Assembly (NCBI GenBank): GCA_001931535.1
Contig: CP016211.1
Coordinates: 4,881,573-4,945,572, forward strand
DNA length: 64,000 nucleotides
Direction of reading: 5' to 3'
From: Minicystis rosea
GTDB lineage: Bacteria > Myxococcota_A > Polyangia > Polyangiales > Polyangiaceae
Positions within the stretch are counted from its first letter, which is position 1, and the number at the start of each line of letters is the position of its first letter. Both the position numbers and the translations under genes were made by a program. Below, in pieces: positions 15,669 through 25,028 of the stretch. The notes beneath the pieces were generated by a model. The model did not search any database. It worked only from the letters and a program-made list of their open reading frames with translations, and was not told where the DNA came from.

Positions 15669-16382
15669 ATGTCTCTTGTTGTGCCCCGCAGTAAGAAGCG
15701 CAGCAGTCCCGCAGAGTGTGAGGGCAATCGGTACCTGTTTGCGGTGTCCTGGTCCTGCTCCGTGGTGTTCGCGGCCTGGTGCAACGCCTGCGCCCCAGCA
15801 TCTCCGCCCGTGACCACCATGGAAGCCGATTCGGATGCCATCTGGCTGCGCAAAAGCTGCGAGGCGGGCTTCGCTGCCGACTGCCATGCGCTGGGCGTGA
15901 TGTACACGTTTGGACACGATCTTCCCTGCGACGAGGCGCGCGCCGCGGAACTCTTTGGCAATGCCTGCGACCGCGGGAACGCGGCCGGCTGCGTGAGTCT
16001 CGGACACCTGCTCGAGAAAGGCCGGGGCTACGAAGGCCGCGGCCCGGTCAAGGACGAGGCGCGCGCCGCGGAACTCTTTGGCAATGCCTGCAACCGCGGG
16101 AACGCGGCCGGCTGCGTGAGCCTCGGACGCCTGTACCAGAAAGGCCGGGGTGTGACCAAGGACGATGCGCGCGCCGCGGGACTCTACCGCAAAGGCTGCG
16201 ACGGTGGGGAGGCAGAGGGCTGCTTAAATCTCGGGGTCGCGTATGCCGAGGGTCGGGGTGTGCCCAGAGACGATACACGCGCCAAGGAACTCTTCCGGAA
16301 TGTCTGTAACAAAGGGTATGAGGAGGGTTGCCACTGGCTGCTGCACTCATACGCTGAGTGGCCGGGGGCTTGGCCACGGTAA
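15669..16382 (+). CDS. Cassette 10: exported Sel1-repeat protein
   Basis: A 237-residue protein. A hydrophobic N-terminal stretch (~22-42) ending in ACAP suggests export, perhaps as a lipoprotein. At least five Sel1 repeats follow from ~55, each with the pattern LY..GC..G...GC..LG..Y..G.GV..D..RA. Two units are nearly identical (ARAAELFGNAC, then RGNAAGCVSLG), which shows recent internal duplication at the DNA level. Sel1 proteins are adaptor scaffolds; cysteine-rich Sel1 proteins are common in myxobacteria. The partner is unknown. ATG 15669 is the first Met after attC 10. Confidence 0.85.
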   Translation: MSLVVPRSKKRSSPAECEGNRYLFAVSWSCSVVFAAWCNACAPASPPVTTMEADSDAIWLRKSCEAGFAADCHALGVMYTFGHDLPCDEARAAELFGNACDRGNAAGCVSLGHLLEKGRGYEGRGPVKDEARAAELFGNACNRGNAAGCVSLGRLYQKGRGVTKDDARAAGLYRKGCDGGEAEGCLNLGVAYAEGRGVPRDDTRAKELFRNVCNKGYEEGCHWLLHSYAEWPGAWPR

Positions 16383-16429
16383 GCGTGGCTCGCTCTGGGC
16401 AACTGCGGGCGCCCAGACAAGACCCTGCG

Positions 16430-16516
16430 GCACAACAAGCGGGTGGTGCATGACGGTGCGCCATGCCTCGCTCCGCTCAGCACGGCGCCCCGCAGCACAC
16501 CCGCAAGGCGTTCGGC
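16430..16516 (+). repeat. attC site 11 (87 nt)
   Basis: R'' is GCACAAC and R' is GTTCGGC, with the apical GCCTCGCTCCGCTCAGC. Confidence 0.88.
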
Positions 16517-16599
16517 GGACGAGGCGCTCTTCCTGCATCGCCCGTCGGGGCCCTCCAGCAAGCTGACCCCGCCCCTCGGCGCTCCCATGGGCGGCGAAC

Positions 16600-16906
16600 C
16601 GCGCGTCAAAGGCTGTTCAGCGCCGAGGCGAACCAACTGTCGAAGCCACCGACCAAGACGCGGGCCACGGAGGTGGTCGCCGCGCCCGAGAACGACCATC
16701 GCCAACGGAGACGGTTCAGCGCCGAGGAGACGCGCCGCATCCTCGAGGAAGCCGACCAGTGCCAGTGCCGCGAACTGGCCGCGGTGCTGCGCCGCGAGGG
16801 AGATTTACGGCTCTCACCTGACGCAGTGGCGGCAGCAGCGGCCGTGATGGCACGGGGGATCACCGATCGCGCAGCGCCCTGGAAACTTGATTGTGCTCAA
16901 AATTGA
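16600..16906 (+). pseudogene. IS3-type transposase OrfA remnant, frameshifted
   Basis: The frame ending at 16906 contains RRRFSAEETRRILEEAD, then LAAVLRREG, which is the helix-turn-helix start of IS3/IS2-type OrfA. The continuation YGSHLTQWRQQR appears in a different frame near 16805-16845. No OrfB, ends or target duplication were found. It is an old insertion fragment inside the array. Confidence 0.7.
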
Positions 16907-17469
16907 GCAGGTTCGGCTTTTGAGTGCTCATGGCGCACATTGGTCCCTCCGGGCGTCGCATCGCCCTCCCTCGATTGGCGCATGGGCACGAATGAGCGCG
17001 CTCTCGGACCGAGCGGGGCAAGAGGCGCCTGTCGCTCCCAGCGCTCGCACAGGGCGAGCTGCGCTTGACCCGCCCGCTGATCGGGGTGCGCCGGCCCGAG
17101 CCCCAGCGCGTCGCGCTCGACGAAGCTCCGGTGGACCTCGACGCACGCAGCCGCTGCGTCCTTCGGATCGGGATCGCAGTCCGCGCCCGTGGCGTCGAGG
17201 CGCTTCATGTCCGGATGCGCTGGCCCCCGCCCTCGCGACAGGAGCGCCGCCCGGAGCAGCGCGCGACCGGCGCAGCTCGTCGGGATCGGCTCGTCACGAG
17301 GCGGCGCACTCGGTGGAGCGATCGCTGCGACCACCGGCGCGTCCGCGACGGCGCGTGCCGGGGTAACAACGGGCGCCGGGGCGACGGGAGCGGACCCCGC
17401 GCACGCCGCGCACGTCAACGAAAGAACCGCACCAGAGGCCCAGCCCGCGCCCGGGGAGGATCGGAGCAT
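16897..17469 (-). CDS. Putative lipoprotein, unknown function
   Basis: Read from the ATG complementary to 17467-17469, this is 190 residues. The N-terminus is hydrophobic and ends in LTCAACAGS, a likely lipobox; a Pro/Ala/Val-rich linker follows, then a Cys-containing domain (TSCAGRALL, GADCDP, AACVEVHRSF, LALCERW). The style matches myxobacterial surface lipoproteins. It is on the opposite strand to the cassette genes. An overlapping + strand ORF exists, but the signal-like start favours this strand. Confidence 0.55.
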   Translation of the reverse strand: MLRSSPGAGWASGAVLSLTCAACAGSAPVAPAPVVTPARAVADAPVVAAIAPPSAPPRDEPIPTSCAGRALLRAALLSRGRGPAHPDMKRLDATGADCDPDPKDAAAACVEVHRSFVERDALGLGPAHPDQRAGQAQLALCERWERQAPLAPLGPRARSFVPMRQSREGDATPGGTNVRHEHSKAEPAQF

Positions 17470-17579
17470 GGCGCACTGTACCATCGATGAATCCGGAACG
17501 AGCGCTCGCCGTCCGCGTGCGCCGCGAGATCCCCGCCGGCGCGCAGGAGCTGCTGTCGCCGCTCGAAGCGTCCCGCCGA

Positions 17580-17977
17580 TGGTGCTCACCGGCGTGACGC
17601 TCCGGCCACGCTGCGAGGATCGCGTCGGCCTCATCGAGCCGGCCTTCGTGCTGGCAGGTACTGCTCGCGTGCGCGATTGCCAGCTTGATCTGCCCCGCCA
17701 CGCCAGCGTGAGGCCGAGCTTGGCGCCCGAGATCTTCCACTCGTTGGCAATCGGCGTCGGCGCGAGGCCCGGCGCGGCTCCGCTCGTGATCAACTTCACG
17801 GACGCGTCCTGCAGCGGTGACGCCTCGTGCGGCGTCGGGGCTCACGGGGGCCTCCTTCCTGCCCTGTACGTATCGGTCGAGGAGGGCAAGACCTACGATA
17901 TCAGCGTGGTCTCCGCGGACGCGACGGCGCCCAAAGGCTCCTTCACGCTCCGCCTCGGCAACAAGATGCCTGGTTGA
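17580..17977 (+). CDS. Small putative exported protein or fragment
   Basis: A 132-residue frame from ATG 17580, rich in predicted beta strands (YVSVEEGKTYDISVVSAD, KGSFTLRL) with a Cys pair (DASCSGDASCGVG). No signal peptide is visible in frame. A short upstream ORF at 17487 in another frame could be its displaced N-terminus. It ends with no clear attC. I do not recognise a family. Confidence 0.45.
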
Positions 17978-18243
17978 GCGCCTGTGCGGAGCAGATAGGC
18001 CCGACGCCTCCGCGACGCACGGACCCTTGTTTGCGTCGTAAAAACGGGCGCTGCGGCCCCCGGGCGCTGGTCGATATCACACCTCGTGATCGAGCTTTGG
18101 GTCTCGCGGTGGCCACGGGCGGTCGCGACGGAGAGCGTCGCAGAAGCCCAGGGGGCCAAGTGCGCCGTGGCGGTCCGGAAAGGAGTGTGATAGCCACCGC
18201 CTCGCCACACTTGACGGAATAGGTCGGTCCCACCGAGGCCTGA

Positions 18244-19445
18244 ATGAACGACGACGAGCCTATCCTTGTCTGCTGTCCGTACTGTCTCGCGTCCATGGGA
18301 ACGATCGACGCGCCCGATGAGGCCTTCGACCCTCCTGCGCTCTGCGCTCGTTGCGGCCTCGAGCCGCGCCATGACGCGGCGTTCGAGCTGACGCTCGGGC
18401 AGTGGATGGCGCTGGAGAAGACACCGTGTCGCGCGTGCCGGGCCGGCGTTCCCACCCTCGCGATCCGCTGCCGAGAGTGCCGTGCGGACACGCGCGCCAG
18501 GGCGCCGTCGCCGGCGGGGGTGTCCGCGGGCGCCAAGCCGCCATGGGCGCGCGCCGACTTCGTGACAGGGTGCCGGTTGCGCGCAGTCCGCGGCAATTGC
18601 GTGGTGCTCGAGTCCGGCACGGCGCTCTCGGTCATGCGGGTCGACGACGGCGTCTTCGCGCTCGAGCAGCACGTCGAGGTCGACTGGAACCGCGGCGTCG
18701 CGCTCTCGCGTGGCGGCTCCCTCGCTCGGATCGAGGAGGACGTCGCCGTGCATGCACCGAACGCGGGCGCGTGGTCCTCCCTCCCCGACGTACCGGGGCT
18801 GGACCCGTCCGGCGTCGCCTTCGTGGACGACGCGCTCTTCGTGTTTCCGGGCGTTCGAAACGATCTCGACGCGGTTGTGCCGTGGTGCTGGGACGGTACC
18901 CGGTGGAGCGCCGTGCCGCTGCCGCCGAACGAGGGATGGGACAGCGGCAGGTTCGGCAGGGAGCTCGACGGCGCATGCGTCCACGCGACAGGCGTGGACT
19001 ACGTGCTCTGGGGGGCGCCGTGTACCGCCTTCGTGAGCGCACCTTTCAGAAGATCGGCGGCGTCGACCTGCACCCACTGCGTGCCTTCGGCCTGGCGCCG
19101 TTCGGCGCGGGTGTGATCGTGATTTCGGACCAGCAGCTCTGCCTCGTCGAACCGGAGCGATCCACGGTCCTCTCCGACACCCTGCCTGCCTGCGCCGTGC
19201 ATCCTGCGCCGGACGGCGCCGTCCTCGCCGAGTACCTACGAAATGATGGAAACCTCGGCGCGGTCGTCCTCTGGACCGATGGCACCTCGACCTCGATAGG
19301 CCACGATTGGCTCGGGACTGACCGGTACGATGCGTCCACCATCGTGCCTGTCGGTCGAACGCTCGTCGTCATTCGCGGCGATGAGGGACAGCCACGCAGC
19401 GTGCCCTGGTCTGTCGTCGTCGATCTCCCGCGGATGCGTCGCTGA
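18244..19445 (+). pseudogene. Zinc-ribbon protein with beta-propeller-like C-terminal part, frameshifted
   Basis: The N-terminal part in one frame (18244 to about 19018) has two Cys4 zinc ribbons (CPYC..CARC and CRACRA..CREC), then repeats with W and GVAF/FVFPG motifs suggesting a propeller. At a run of six G at ~19010-19015 the sense moves to a second frame that continues to 19445 (FQKIGGVDLHPLRAFG, then VVVDLPRM). One base lost or gained joins the two into ~400 residues. It may be a true frameshift or a homopolymer sequencing error. The function is unknown; double zinc ribbons recur in this array. Confidence 0.65.
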
Positions 19446-19829
19446 GAGGGCGCTTTGAAGTAGATCGCGGCGGAGAGGAAGCTCGGTACGGACTGATTGG
19501 CTGTGAGCCCGCCGAAGCTCTGGCTCCAGATCCGTGTTGCCGCGAAGACATCCCACGACGTCAAGGCAGATGGCGTTCTCCGGTCATCCACATTGCATCC
19601 GCGCGCAGAAGCCGTGTCCGCGGCGCGGGGCTCTGCATCGCGTGTTCGAGCGGCGGCGGTCCATGGTAGCTTCGGCCATGGCCTGGCTGGTGGTCGAGAC
19701 GGAGCAGGACGAGCAAAGCTGCCAGACGGCGCCGGGGAGGTCCGGTCGTCAGGAGCCTGTGCCTCCGGGGCTCGTCATCGGATTTACGCGGATCCTCGCC
19801 ACCGCCAACACTGATCATGGAGGATCGAG
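19446..19829. other. Gene-poor stretch with possible fragments
   Basis: 384 bases without a convincing gene or attC. The minus strand near 19440-19570 encodes a protein-like fragment (FGGLTANQSVPSFLSAAIYF), and the + strand has a 56-codon ORF at 19678-19848. Neither was recognised; both may be debris of former cassettes. Confidence 0.4.
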
Positions 19830-19878
19830 ATGCGAGCCAAGAGACTGACTTCAGACGACCGAGCACTGGCTGTTCGTC

Positions 19879-20268
19879 TTGATGGCCGAGGTCTTCGCAG
19901 AAGACTACGAGCAGCTCGGTGACGGTTATCTCGATCGTCTCCTGAGCCGGCAGGACTTCTGGGCAATCGCCGCCTTCACGGACGACGACGATCTCATCGG
20001 AGGAATCACCGCACACACGTTGCCAATGACCAGAACAGAAGCCTCGGAGATCTTCATCTACGACATTGCCGTGCGAGGCGACCAGCAGCGAAAAGGTGTC
20101 GGACGGCTCCTGATGACGGTGCTGCGTGGAGAGGCTGCAGGCATCGGGATCCAGGACGTGTTCGTCCCCGCAGACGACGACAACGCGCAGGCGCTCGATT
20201 TCTACCGTGCTCTCGGAGGTGTGCCGTCGCCGGTGACTTTCTTCACGTTCTCCGGTCATGAAGAATGA
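19879..20268 (+). CDS. GNAT acetyltransferase resembling AAC(3)-I aminoglycoside acetyltransferases
   Basis: 129 residues as read from ATG 19879. The GNAT core is clear: the strand EIFIYDIAV, the acetyl-CoA loop RGDQQRKGVGRLLM and the C-terminal NAQALDFYRALGG, then TFFTFS, the arrangement of the AAC(3)-I group that acetylates aminoglycosides at N3. The N-terminal part of the family seems displaced: ATG 19830 in another frame encodes MRAKRLTSDDRALA, which would fit directly before LFVLMAEVFAEDY with a one-base shift. So the gene is either frameshifted or starts late. Substrate activity is inference; many relatives acetylate other amines. Confidence 0.75.
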   Translation: MMAEVFAEDYEQLGDGYLDRLLSRQDFWAIAAFTDDDDLIGGITAHTLPMTRTEASEIFIYDIAVRGDQQRKGVGRLLMTVLRGEAAGIGIQDVFVPADDDNAQALDFYRALGGVPSPVTFFTFSGHEE

Positions 20269-20408
20269 CCCCGGGGCACGCCCACCGAGCGGCTGGAGCC
20301 GACGAACCCAGCGGCTTGCACGATCGGAGCCTCGCGATATGTGGGAAGGTCATGGCACGCGAATTTGCTGGGCTTCGCGCCGGGAATCTGACGCTCTTTC
20401 CTCGCATG

Positions 20409-20474
20409 GCCGAACAAGCCGCTGCACCCGACAGCCGGCTGCGCCGGCCGCGGGTGACCGGCCAACCGTTGGGC
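20409..20474 (+). repeat. attC site 12 (66 nt)
   Basis: R'' is GCCGAAC and R' is GTTGGGC, with arms GCTGCACCCG / CGCGGGTGACC and a shortened CCGGCTGCGCCGG apex. Confidence 0.88.
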
Positions 20475-20623
20475 GGGCGGGGCTGGTCGAGCGGACGTGG
20501 GCTCGGCTCACGTCGCTTGTCGCGATCGCAGCAGGGTGGTGAGGCGTCCGTCCGCGTTCGATGGGATGCTCGCGTGTGGTGCGTCATGGTACACCTCGAG
20601 AGGCCGCCCGTCAGGGAGACGAG

Positions 20624-21915
20624 ATGACGGCCCGCTCGTACCGCGACCTCCGCGTTTCTTCGCCGAACGGCACGCTCGTCCTCGAAGCGCTGTCACCGGA
20701 CAACGGGAACGATCTGCTCCGAGATGGAGAGCACATACCGGGCGACGACACCGGCTACTTCCAGAGAAATTTTCGCTATCAGCTCTTGCGAGCGGACAAT
20801 GAGACGGTGGTCTGGGAGCGCTGGCAAAGCCCCCACGAGAAGTCTCCGGTGTGCGGGGTGGTATCCGACGAAGGCTACGTCGTGCTCCGAACCCATCGCA
20901 TGCATTGGGGAGCGAAGATCTCCTGTTCATCTCCCCACAGGGCGAGACGCGGCTCGTGATCATCGTCGCGGCGGTCGGCTACCTGGATGAACTCACGCGC
21001 GGGGCGAAGCCGAAGGAGAGACGCGACGACGGCCCCGCTACGATCGTCTGGGCCGACCCTCACGTCAGCGTCTCGAGCGCCGGCCCGATCTGGGCCGCCG
21101 GGGCAGTCGCGACATTCCCCACCTCGATCGCGGAGAGCCTCTTCTGCTTGCGGACCGCGTGGGGGCGCCGCTTGATCGTTGATCTCCGGCGCATGATCCT
21201 CGTTGAGGAGTCGGCGCTGACCGCATCGGCGCGAGCCCTCGTGGGAGAAGCCGAGCGCAGCCATTCGCTCGATACGCTTCGAGGCCTCGTCGCGCTCTTC
21301 CGACCCAGAGCGAGCTTTTCTTGGGAGCACTTGTACAGGGGACAAGGCGCTTTTGCGGTGGTCATGGACCAGCGCATCTCCGAGGCCGTCCCCCTCTTGC
21401 GAGAGCTCGAGTTATGGAGTCGCGACGTCGGATCCGGCGAGTCGTACGTCGACGGGCACTGGAAGGTGCATCACGAGCGGACACGTTCGCTCGCGCGGCT
21501 CGCGCTGCGCTCGATTGGAGAGGAGCCTGCTCCGGGAGGAAACTACCGTTTCGCGACGCCGGCTTCCAACAGAGGGTCCGAGGAGACGGAGGCCGCCCCG
21601 GTGCACATTGCGGGCCCTGCGCGAGCCTGGGAATTGGCGAGGCATGTGCAACCCGGCTCCGGGCTGGCTACGGTCCTCGACCGGATCGGGTCGCCCGATT
21701 TTATTCGGAGGACGTCGCGCAAGGTGGATGAGTATTACGTATGGTCCGAGGTGTGGGAATACGACGGCCCCGAGAGCTCGACGCATGTCATCTGGTCATT
21801 CCCGGAGAGCTCGGCCCGAGAGATCGCGCGAAGACCGCGGCACGTTTCGGAGGTGCAAGAGTTGGAGGGCCGGAGCGACGTAGACCGTCTGCTGGCGCTG
21901 TTCGGCCTCCTGTGA
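20624..21915 (+). pseudogene. Unknown ~430-residue cassette protein, frameshifted
   Basis: The frame from ATG 20624 (MTARSYRDLRVSSPNG) runs to a GGGG tract at ~20907-20910, where the sense moves to the frame ending at 21915 (LLFISPQGETRLVIIVAAV and on). One indel joins them. The N-terminal part repeats beta-rich segments with W and GDDTGYFQR; the C-terminal part is helical. No known domain was recognised. The same homopolymer style of break occurs in several cassettes here. Confidence 0.55.
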
Positions 21916-22032
21916 AGTCGCACGTGCAGGAGGGATATGCGCGACTGGCATTGCCCTCCGACAGCGACGCGAATGAGCTGTTCGACGCCTGCCCCGCATC
22001 CGTCGGGACGGCTCCGTGGTACACGCAACGCG

Positions 22033-22821
22033 ATGATCGCTCCCGCAAGCTCCGCGCGCCTCCATCACACCGCCTCGTCGTACTACTCCGCGATCGCACG
22101 CCTCGCGCTGGTCGAGCGCGGCATTCCGTTCGAATCGGTGAGGGTCGACATCCACCGCAGGATGGAGCAGCTCGCGCCGGACTACGCGCGCATCAACCCG
22201 AACCTGACGGTGCCGACGCTGGAGATCGACGGCCGCGTGCTCTCGCAGAGCCGCGACATCCTCCTGTTCGCCTTCGGTACGACCGAAGCAGCGCTCGATG
22301 ACGCGACGCGGAGCTGGCTCGATCGCCATTACGCCTTTCCCATCGACGAGCTCACGTTCGGTTGGCTGCTCTCGTGGAACCCACTCGCGCGATCGGCCGT
22401 GCGGAGATCGCTGGCGACGACGGAGAAGCGTTTGCGCCAGCTCGCAGCCGAGCACGTCGACCTCGCGGACGTGTACGGGCGACGGGCCGAGGTGTTCGCC
22501 GGGCGCGTCAAGACGTTCGACCCCGAGGGCGTGGTGGCGATGTTCGGTGAGCGCAAGCGCGCCGCGTTCGAGCTTTTGGACACGCTCGATGATGCGCTCG
22601 CAGACGGCCGCGAGACGCTCGTATCCGGTGGCTATGGCCCCGCCGACGTGGTGTGGACCGTATTCCTCGCCCGGATGGGCTTCGTGCGGTTCGACGCCGA
22701 AGTCGCCAAACGAGCACACCTCGCCCGCTATGTGAAGATCGTCAAGGCGCGACCGAGCTTTCGCGAGGCGGACGTCTGGGACCGGCTGAGCCCGCTGAAG
22801 TTGGTCAAACAGGTGCTCTGA
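22033..22821 (+). CDS. Glutathione S-transferase family protein
   Basis: A 262-residue protein. The N-terminal thioredoxin-like domain (~10-90) shows SSYYSAIARLALVERGIPFE, then RINPNLTVPTLEIDGRVL and SQSRDI; the cis-Pro of VPTL and the Ser/Arg that bind glutathione are where the family has them. The C-terminal helical domain is longer than usual and ends at residues matching VKIVKARPSF. Such enzymes conjugate glutathione or act on organic hydroperoxides. It follows the frameshifted gene in the same cassette without an intervening attC. ATG 22033 was chosen because upstream codons are not GST-like. Confidence 0.87.
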   Translation: MIAPASSARLHHTASSYYSAIARLALVERGIPFESVRVDIHRRMEQLAPDYARINPNLTVPTLEIDGRVLSQSRDILLFAFGTTEAALDDATRSWLDRHYAFPIDELTFGWLLSWNPLARSAVRRSLATTEKRLRQLAAEHVDLADVYGRRAEVFAGRVKTFDPEGVVAMFGERKRAAFELLDTLDDALADGRETLVSGGYGPADVVWTVFLARMGFVRFDAEVAKRAHLARYVKIVKARPSFREADVWDRLSPLKLVKQVL

Positions 22822-22849
22822 CGTGGTTCACAGACTGTTGTCCTGTGTT

Positions 22850-22884
22850 GCCGAACAAGGGTAGTACAGCCGCAGACGTTCGTC
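22850..22884 (+). repeat. attC site 13, collapsed (35 nt)
   Basis: R'' is GCCGAAC and R' is GTTCGTC. Compared with attC 10 the start AACAAGG.AGTACAGCCG is kept but the returning arm is deleted. Confidence 0.65.
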
Positions 22885-22893
22885 GGAGAAACC

Positions 22894-23475
22894 ATGTCCT
22901 CTATCTTCGAGCCCATCCAGTGGGGGCCGTTCGCGTCCGATTATCATCGCAGACTGGTGGACGATGATTTTCGCATCGCGCTGTGCCGCTTTCTGGAGCG
23001 CCATGTGCTTCCGCAGGTTACCGAGCATTTTGATGCAGTCGAGGGCACGGTCTCAGCAAAGTTCGATGAGCCGCGCTACACCGGGCCAAACAGTGCGGTG
23101 CGCAACAGGTTCCATCTCCGCCTTTCCCTCCTTCGGTCGACTGGCCCTGACACGCTCGAAGTGGATCTCCAATACGATCCGCCGACCAGGACCTTCACGT
23201 CGCGTCCCGAACATCCATACCTGTGGACAGCGTCCCGCCGCCGCCGATTCAAAGCTGAAGAGGGCGCCATTCGGGATGTGTGCGCGGCATTGGTTCGCGG
23301 CACCGTCATCGATGCAGCGTGCCCGCGATGTGGCTTGCCGATCAACGCCAGCATCGTACCTGCGCAGATCGAGATCGATTGCCGCAATGGCTGCTTCCGC
23401 TACCACTTTCATCGCGACCCAGCGACCGGAGAGCTCCATCATGGCCACTTCCTGCAGGGGCAACCAACCTATTAG
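22894..23475 (+). CDS. Unknown protein with C-terminal zinc ribbon
   Basis: A 193-residue protein from ATG 22894, only 9 bases after a collapsed attC. The N-terminal ~115 residues have no known motif. The C-terminal part has CPRCGLP and a second Cys pair in CRNGC, followed by an H-rich stretch (YHFHRDP, LHHGHF), consistent with a structural zinc site. There is no signal peptide or membrane segment. The family is not recognised. Confidence 0.75.
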   Translation: MSSIFEPIQWGPFASDYHRRLVDDDFRIALCRFLERHVLPQVTEHFDAVEGTVSAKFDEPRYTGPNSAVRNRFHLRLSLLRSTGPDTLEVDLQYDPPTRTFTSRPEHPYLWTASRRRRFKAEEGAIRDVCAALVRGTVIDAACPRCGLPINASIVPAQIEIDCRNGCFRYHFHRDPATGELHHGHFLQGQPTY

Positions 23476-23501
23476 GTTCCATCCGATATCTATGGCGATT
23501 G

Positions 23502-23552
23502 GCCCAGCGAGCTCGCCGCTGCGGACCGCGGCAGACCGGGTAGCCGTTAACC
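23502..23552 (+). repeat. attC site 14, degenerate (51 nt)
   Basis: R''-like GCCCAGC (23502-23508) has lost the AAC. R' is GTTAACC (23546-23552). The inner CGCTGCGGACC / GCGGCAGACC arms remain. Confidence 0.55.
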
Positions 23553-23565
23553 GGGCAGGAGGTCC

Positions 23566-24192
23566 ATGAACATGGCAGTCGACCTCGAGCGATTCGTCCT
23601 GCGGTCCTCCGACATTGGTGCAGCCAAGCTCTTCTACGAAGCTCTCGGCCTGGTCTGGCGAGAGGAGCAACACGAGGGCGGGCCCAAGCATTATTCGTGT
23701 CGCCTGGGAGGGACCTTGTTCGAGCTCTATCCAGCCAAGAAGGGTTCAACCGGACGCGTACGGCTCGGCCTGCGCGTCGCGGATCCTAAGCGATCTGCAG
23801 AGGCCGCCGTCGCGGCGGGCGGTCGCCGGCGCCTCGACAGCCGACAGAGCGGGGGAAGCGTCATCCAAGATCCTGACGGGAACGAGCTCGAGCTGCTTCC
23901 ATCGGACCGAGACGAGGCGATCGACTCGGGTGCCCGACCTACCTATGCAGCAGTTCACGAGTTCGTTCGCACCTACTCTCAGCGCCCAGACGATGAACCA
24001 CCGTTCGACGTCAACGCTGTCATTCATCTGATGCTTGCTGCCCTTGATAACCTGCGCGCACAGTGGATCGACGGCGACCTCGAGCAGATCGCGCTCTCTG
24101 CAACGAAGGAGCAGCGACAGCATCTGATCAAGATCGGTGAATTTCTTCGAGATCATCCCGAGGCGGCAGATGATGATGACGATGACGGCTGA
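23566..24192 (+). CDS. VOC (glyoxalase/bleomycin-resistance) domain protein with extra C-terminal domain
   Basis: A 208-residue protein. Residues ~5-112 form a VOC fold: DLERFVLRSSDIGAAKLFYEALG, YSCRLGGTLFELYP, then VIQDPDGNELELLP with the usual Glu ligand. VOC proteins bind a metal and detoxify or sequester small molecules such as fosfomycin, bleomycin or methylglyoxal. Residues ~115-208 are a helical extension with an Asp-rich end, seen also in SUKH-type proteins; its role is unknown. The stop codon overlaps the R'' of the next attC. Confidence 0.85.
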   Translation: MNMAVDLERFVLRSSDIGAAKLFYEALGLVWREEQHEGGPKHYSCRLGGTLFELYPAKKGSTGRVRLGLRVADPKRSAEAAVAAGGRRRLDSRQSGGSVIQDPDGNELELLPSDRDEAIDSGARPTYAAVHEFVRTYSQRPDDEPPFDVNAVIHLMLAALDNLRAQWIDGDLEQIALSATKEQRQHLIKIGEFLRDHPEAADDDDDDG

Positions 24193-24272
24193 CCCGCGGC
24201 GGATGCTGACGGTGCGCCGAGCCTCGCTCCGCTCCGCGCGGCGCCCCGCAGCACACCCGCATGTCGTTGAGC
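24187..24272 (+). repeat. attC site 15 (86 nt)
   Basis: R'' is GGCTGAC (it contains the TGA stop of the preceding gene) and R' is GTTGAGC. The apical part is GCCTCGCTCCGCTCCGC. Length and R' are canonical; R'' is altered. Confidence 0.8.
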
Positions 24273-24377
24273 AGGCGGACCGACACCGACGGGCGGGGGG
24301 CAACTCGCCGCCGAGCTGGATGAGGCACTCCTCGCCCTCGTTGCCGGGCTCAGGGCCTCGGCCTCCCCCAGCAGGGC

Positions 24378-24917
24378 TCAGCGTCGATCCGCCTGCTTCC
24401 TCTCCTCCTCGTCCTCGCGCTCGGCCTGCGCCAGGGCCTCGGCCTTCGCCGTGCGGACGAGGCGGCGAAGGAGGGGCTCGATGTCGTCTGGATCGAGCAT
24501 TCCCTGACCGCGGAGCTCGAACCAGCCGTCGACGGGGGTGAGGTCCGTGAAGACGTCGCGCGCGAGCGGATCCTCCGCGCGCCGGGGTTCGGTCCGGTAC
24601 GACGAGAGGATCGCGCGCTCGTCCTCGACCCGCGTGGGGACGCCGGCGCGCGCGGTGTACGCGTACACGGGCGCCTGTTTGGAGGGGTACGTGGCGCTCT
24701 GGACGAGGTCGATCTGCACGCCGTTCATCGTCCCCGAGATGCGCAGGAACGGGATCGAGCCCTCGCTCTCGAGCCCAAGGTGCGCCGCCTCCTCGCGCCA
24801 CCGCGCCCGGAACCGGCGCTGCTTGATCCCGCCGCCGACGGCGAAGGCGGCCGGCAGCGCCGCTACCGCGAGGAGGGTGGCGATCGAGAACCAGTCCAAG
24901 GCAAACCTCGGCAGCAT
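24378..24917 (-). CDS. Membrane-anchored unknown protein
   Basis: A 179-residue protein. One N-terminal membrane segment (FALDWFSIATLLAVAALPAAFAV in part, ~4-30) is followed by a soluble domain with beta-rich segments (SIPFLRISGTMNGVQIDLVQ, PVYAYTARAG) and a charged C-terminus. It is read opposite to the cassettes and diverges from the spermidine-synthase gene, with which it shares a short promoter region (24918-25028). I do not recognise the family. Confidence 0.72.
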   Translation of the reverse strand: MLPRFALDWFSIATLLAVAALPAAFAVGGGIKQRRFRARWREEAAHLGLESEGSIPFLRISGTMNGVQIDLVQSATYPSKQAPVYAYTARAGVPTRVEDERAILSSYRTEPRRAEDPLARDVFTDLTPVDGWFELRGQGMLDPDDIEPLLRRLVRTAKAEALAQAEREDEEERKQADRR

Positions 24918-25028
24918 GCTACCTCGACGAGGGGCCGCGCGAGGCTTCGGTGCACCGCGGCGCTTGGTCTACGCTCGCACCGCCATGGTTTGCGAGCAGC
25001 GACGTCGAGCCACGGAGCGCGCGTGCCG

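Noticed and set aside
16897..17799. 300-residue minus-strand ORF
   Set aside because: The first ~110 residues are low-complexity Arg/Ser/Thr-rich sequence opposite a + strand ORF; the shorter start with a lipoprotein signal at 17469 is preferred.
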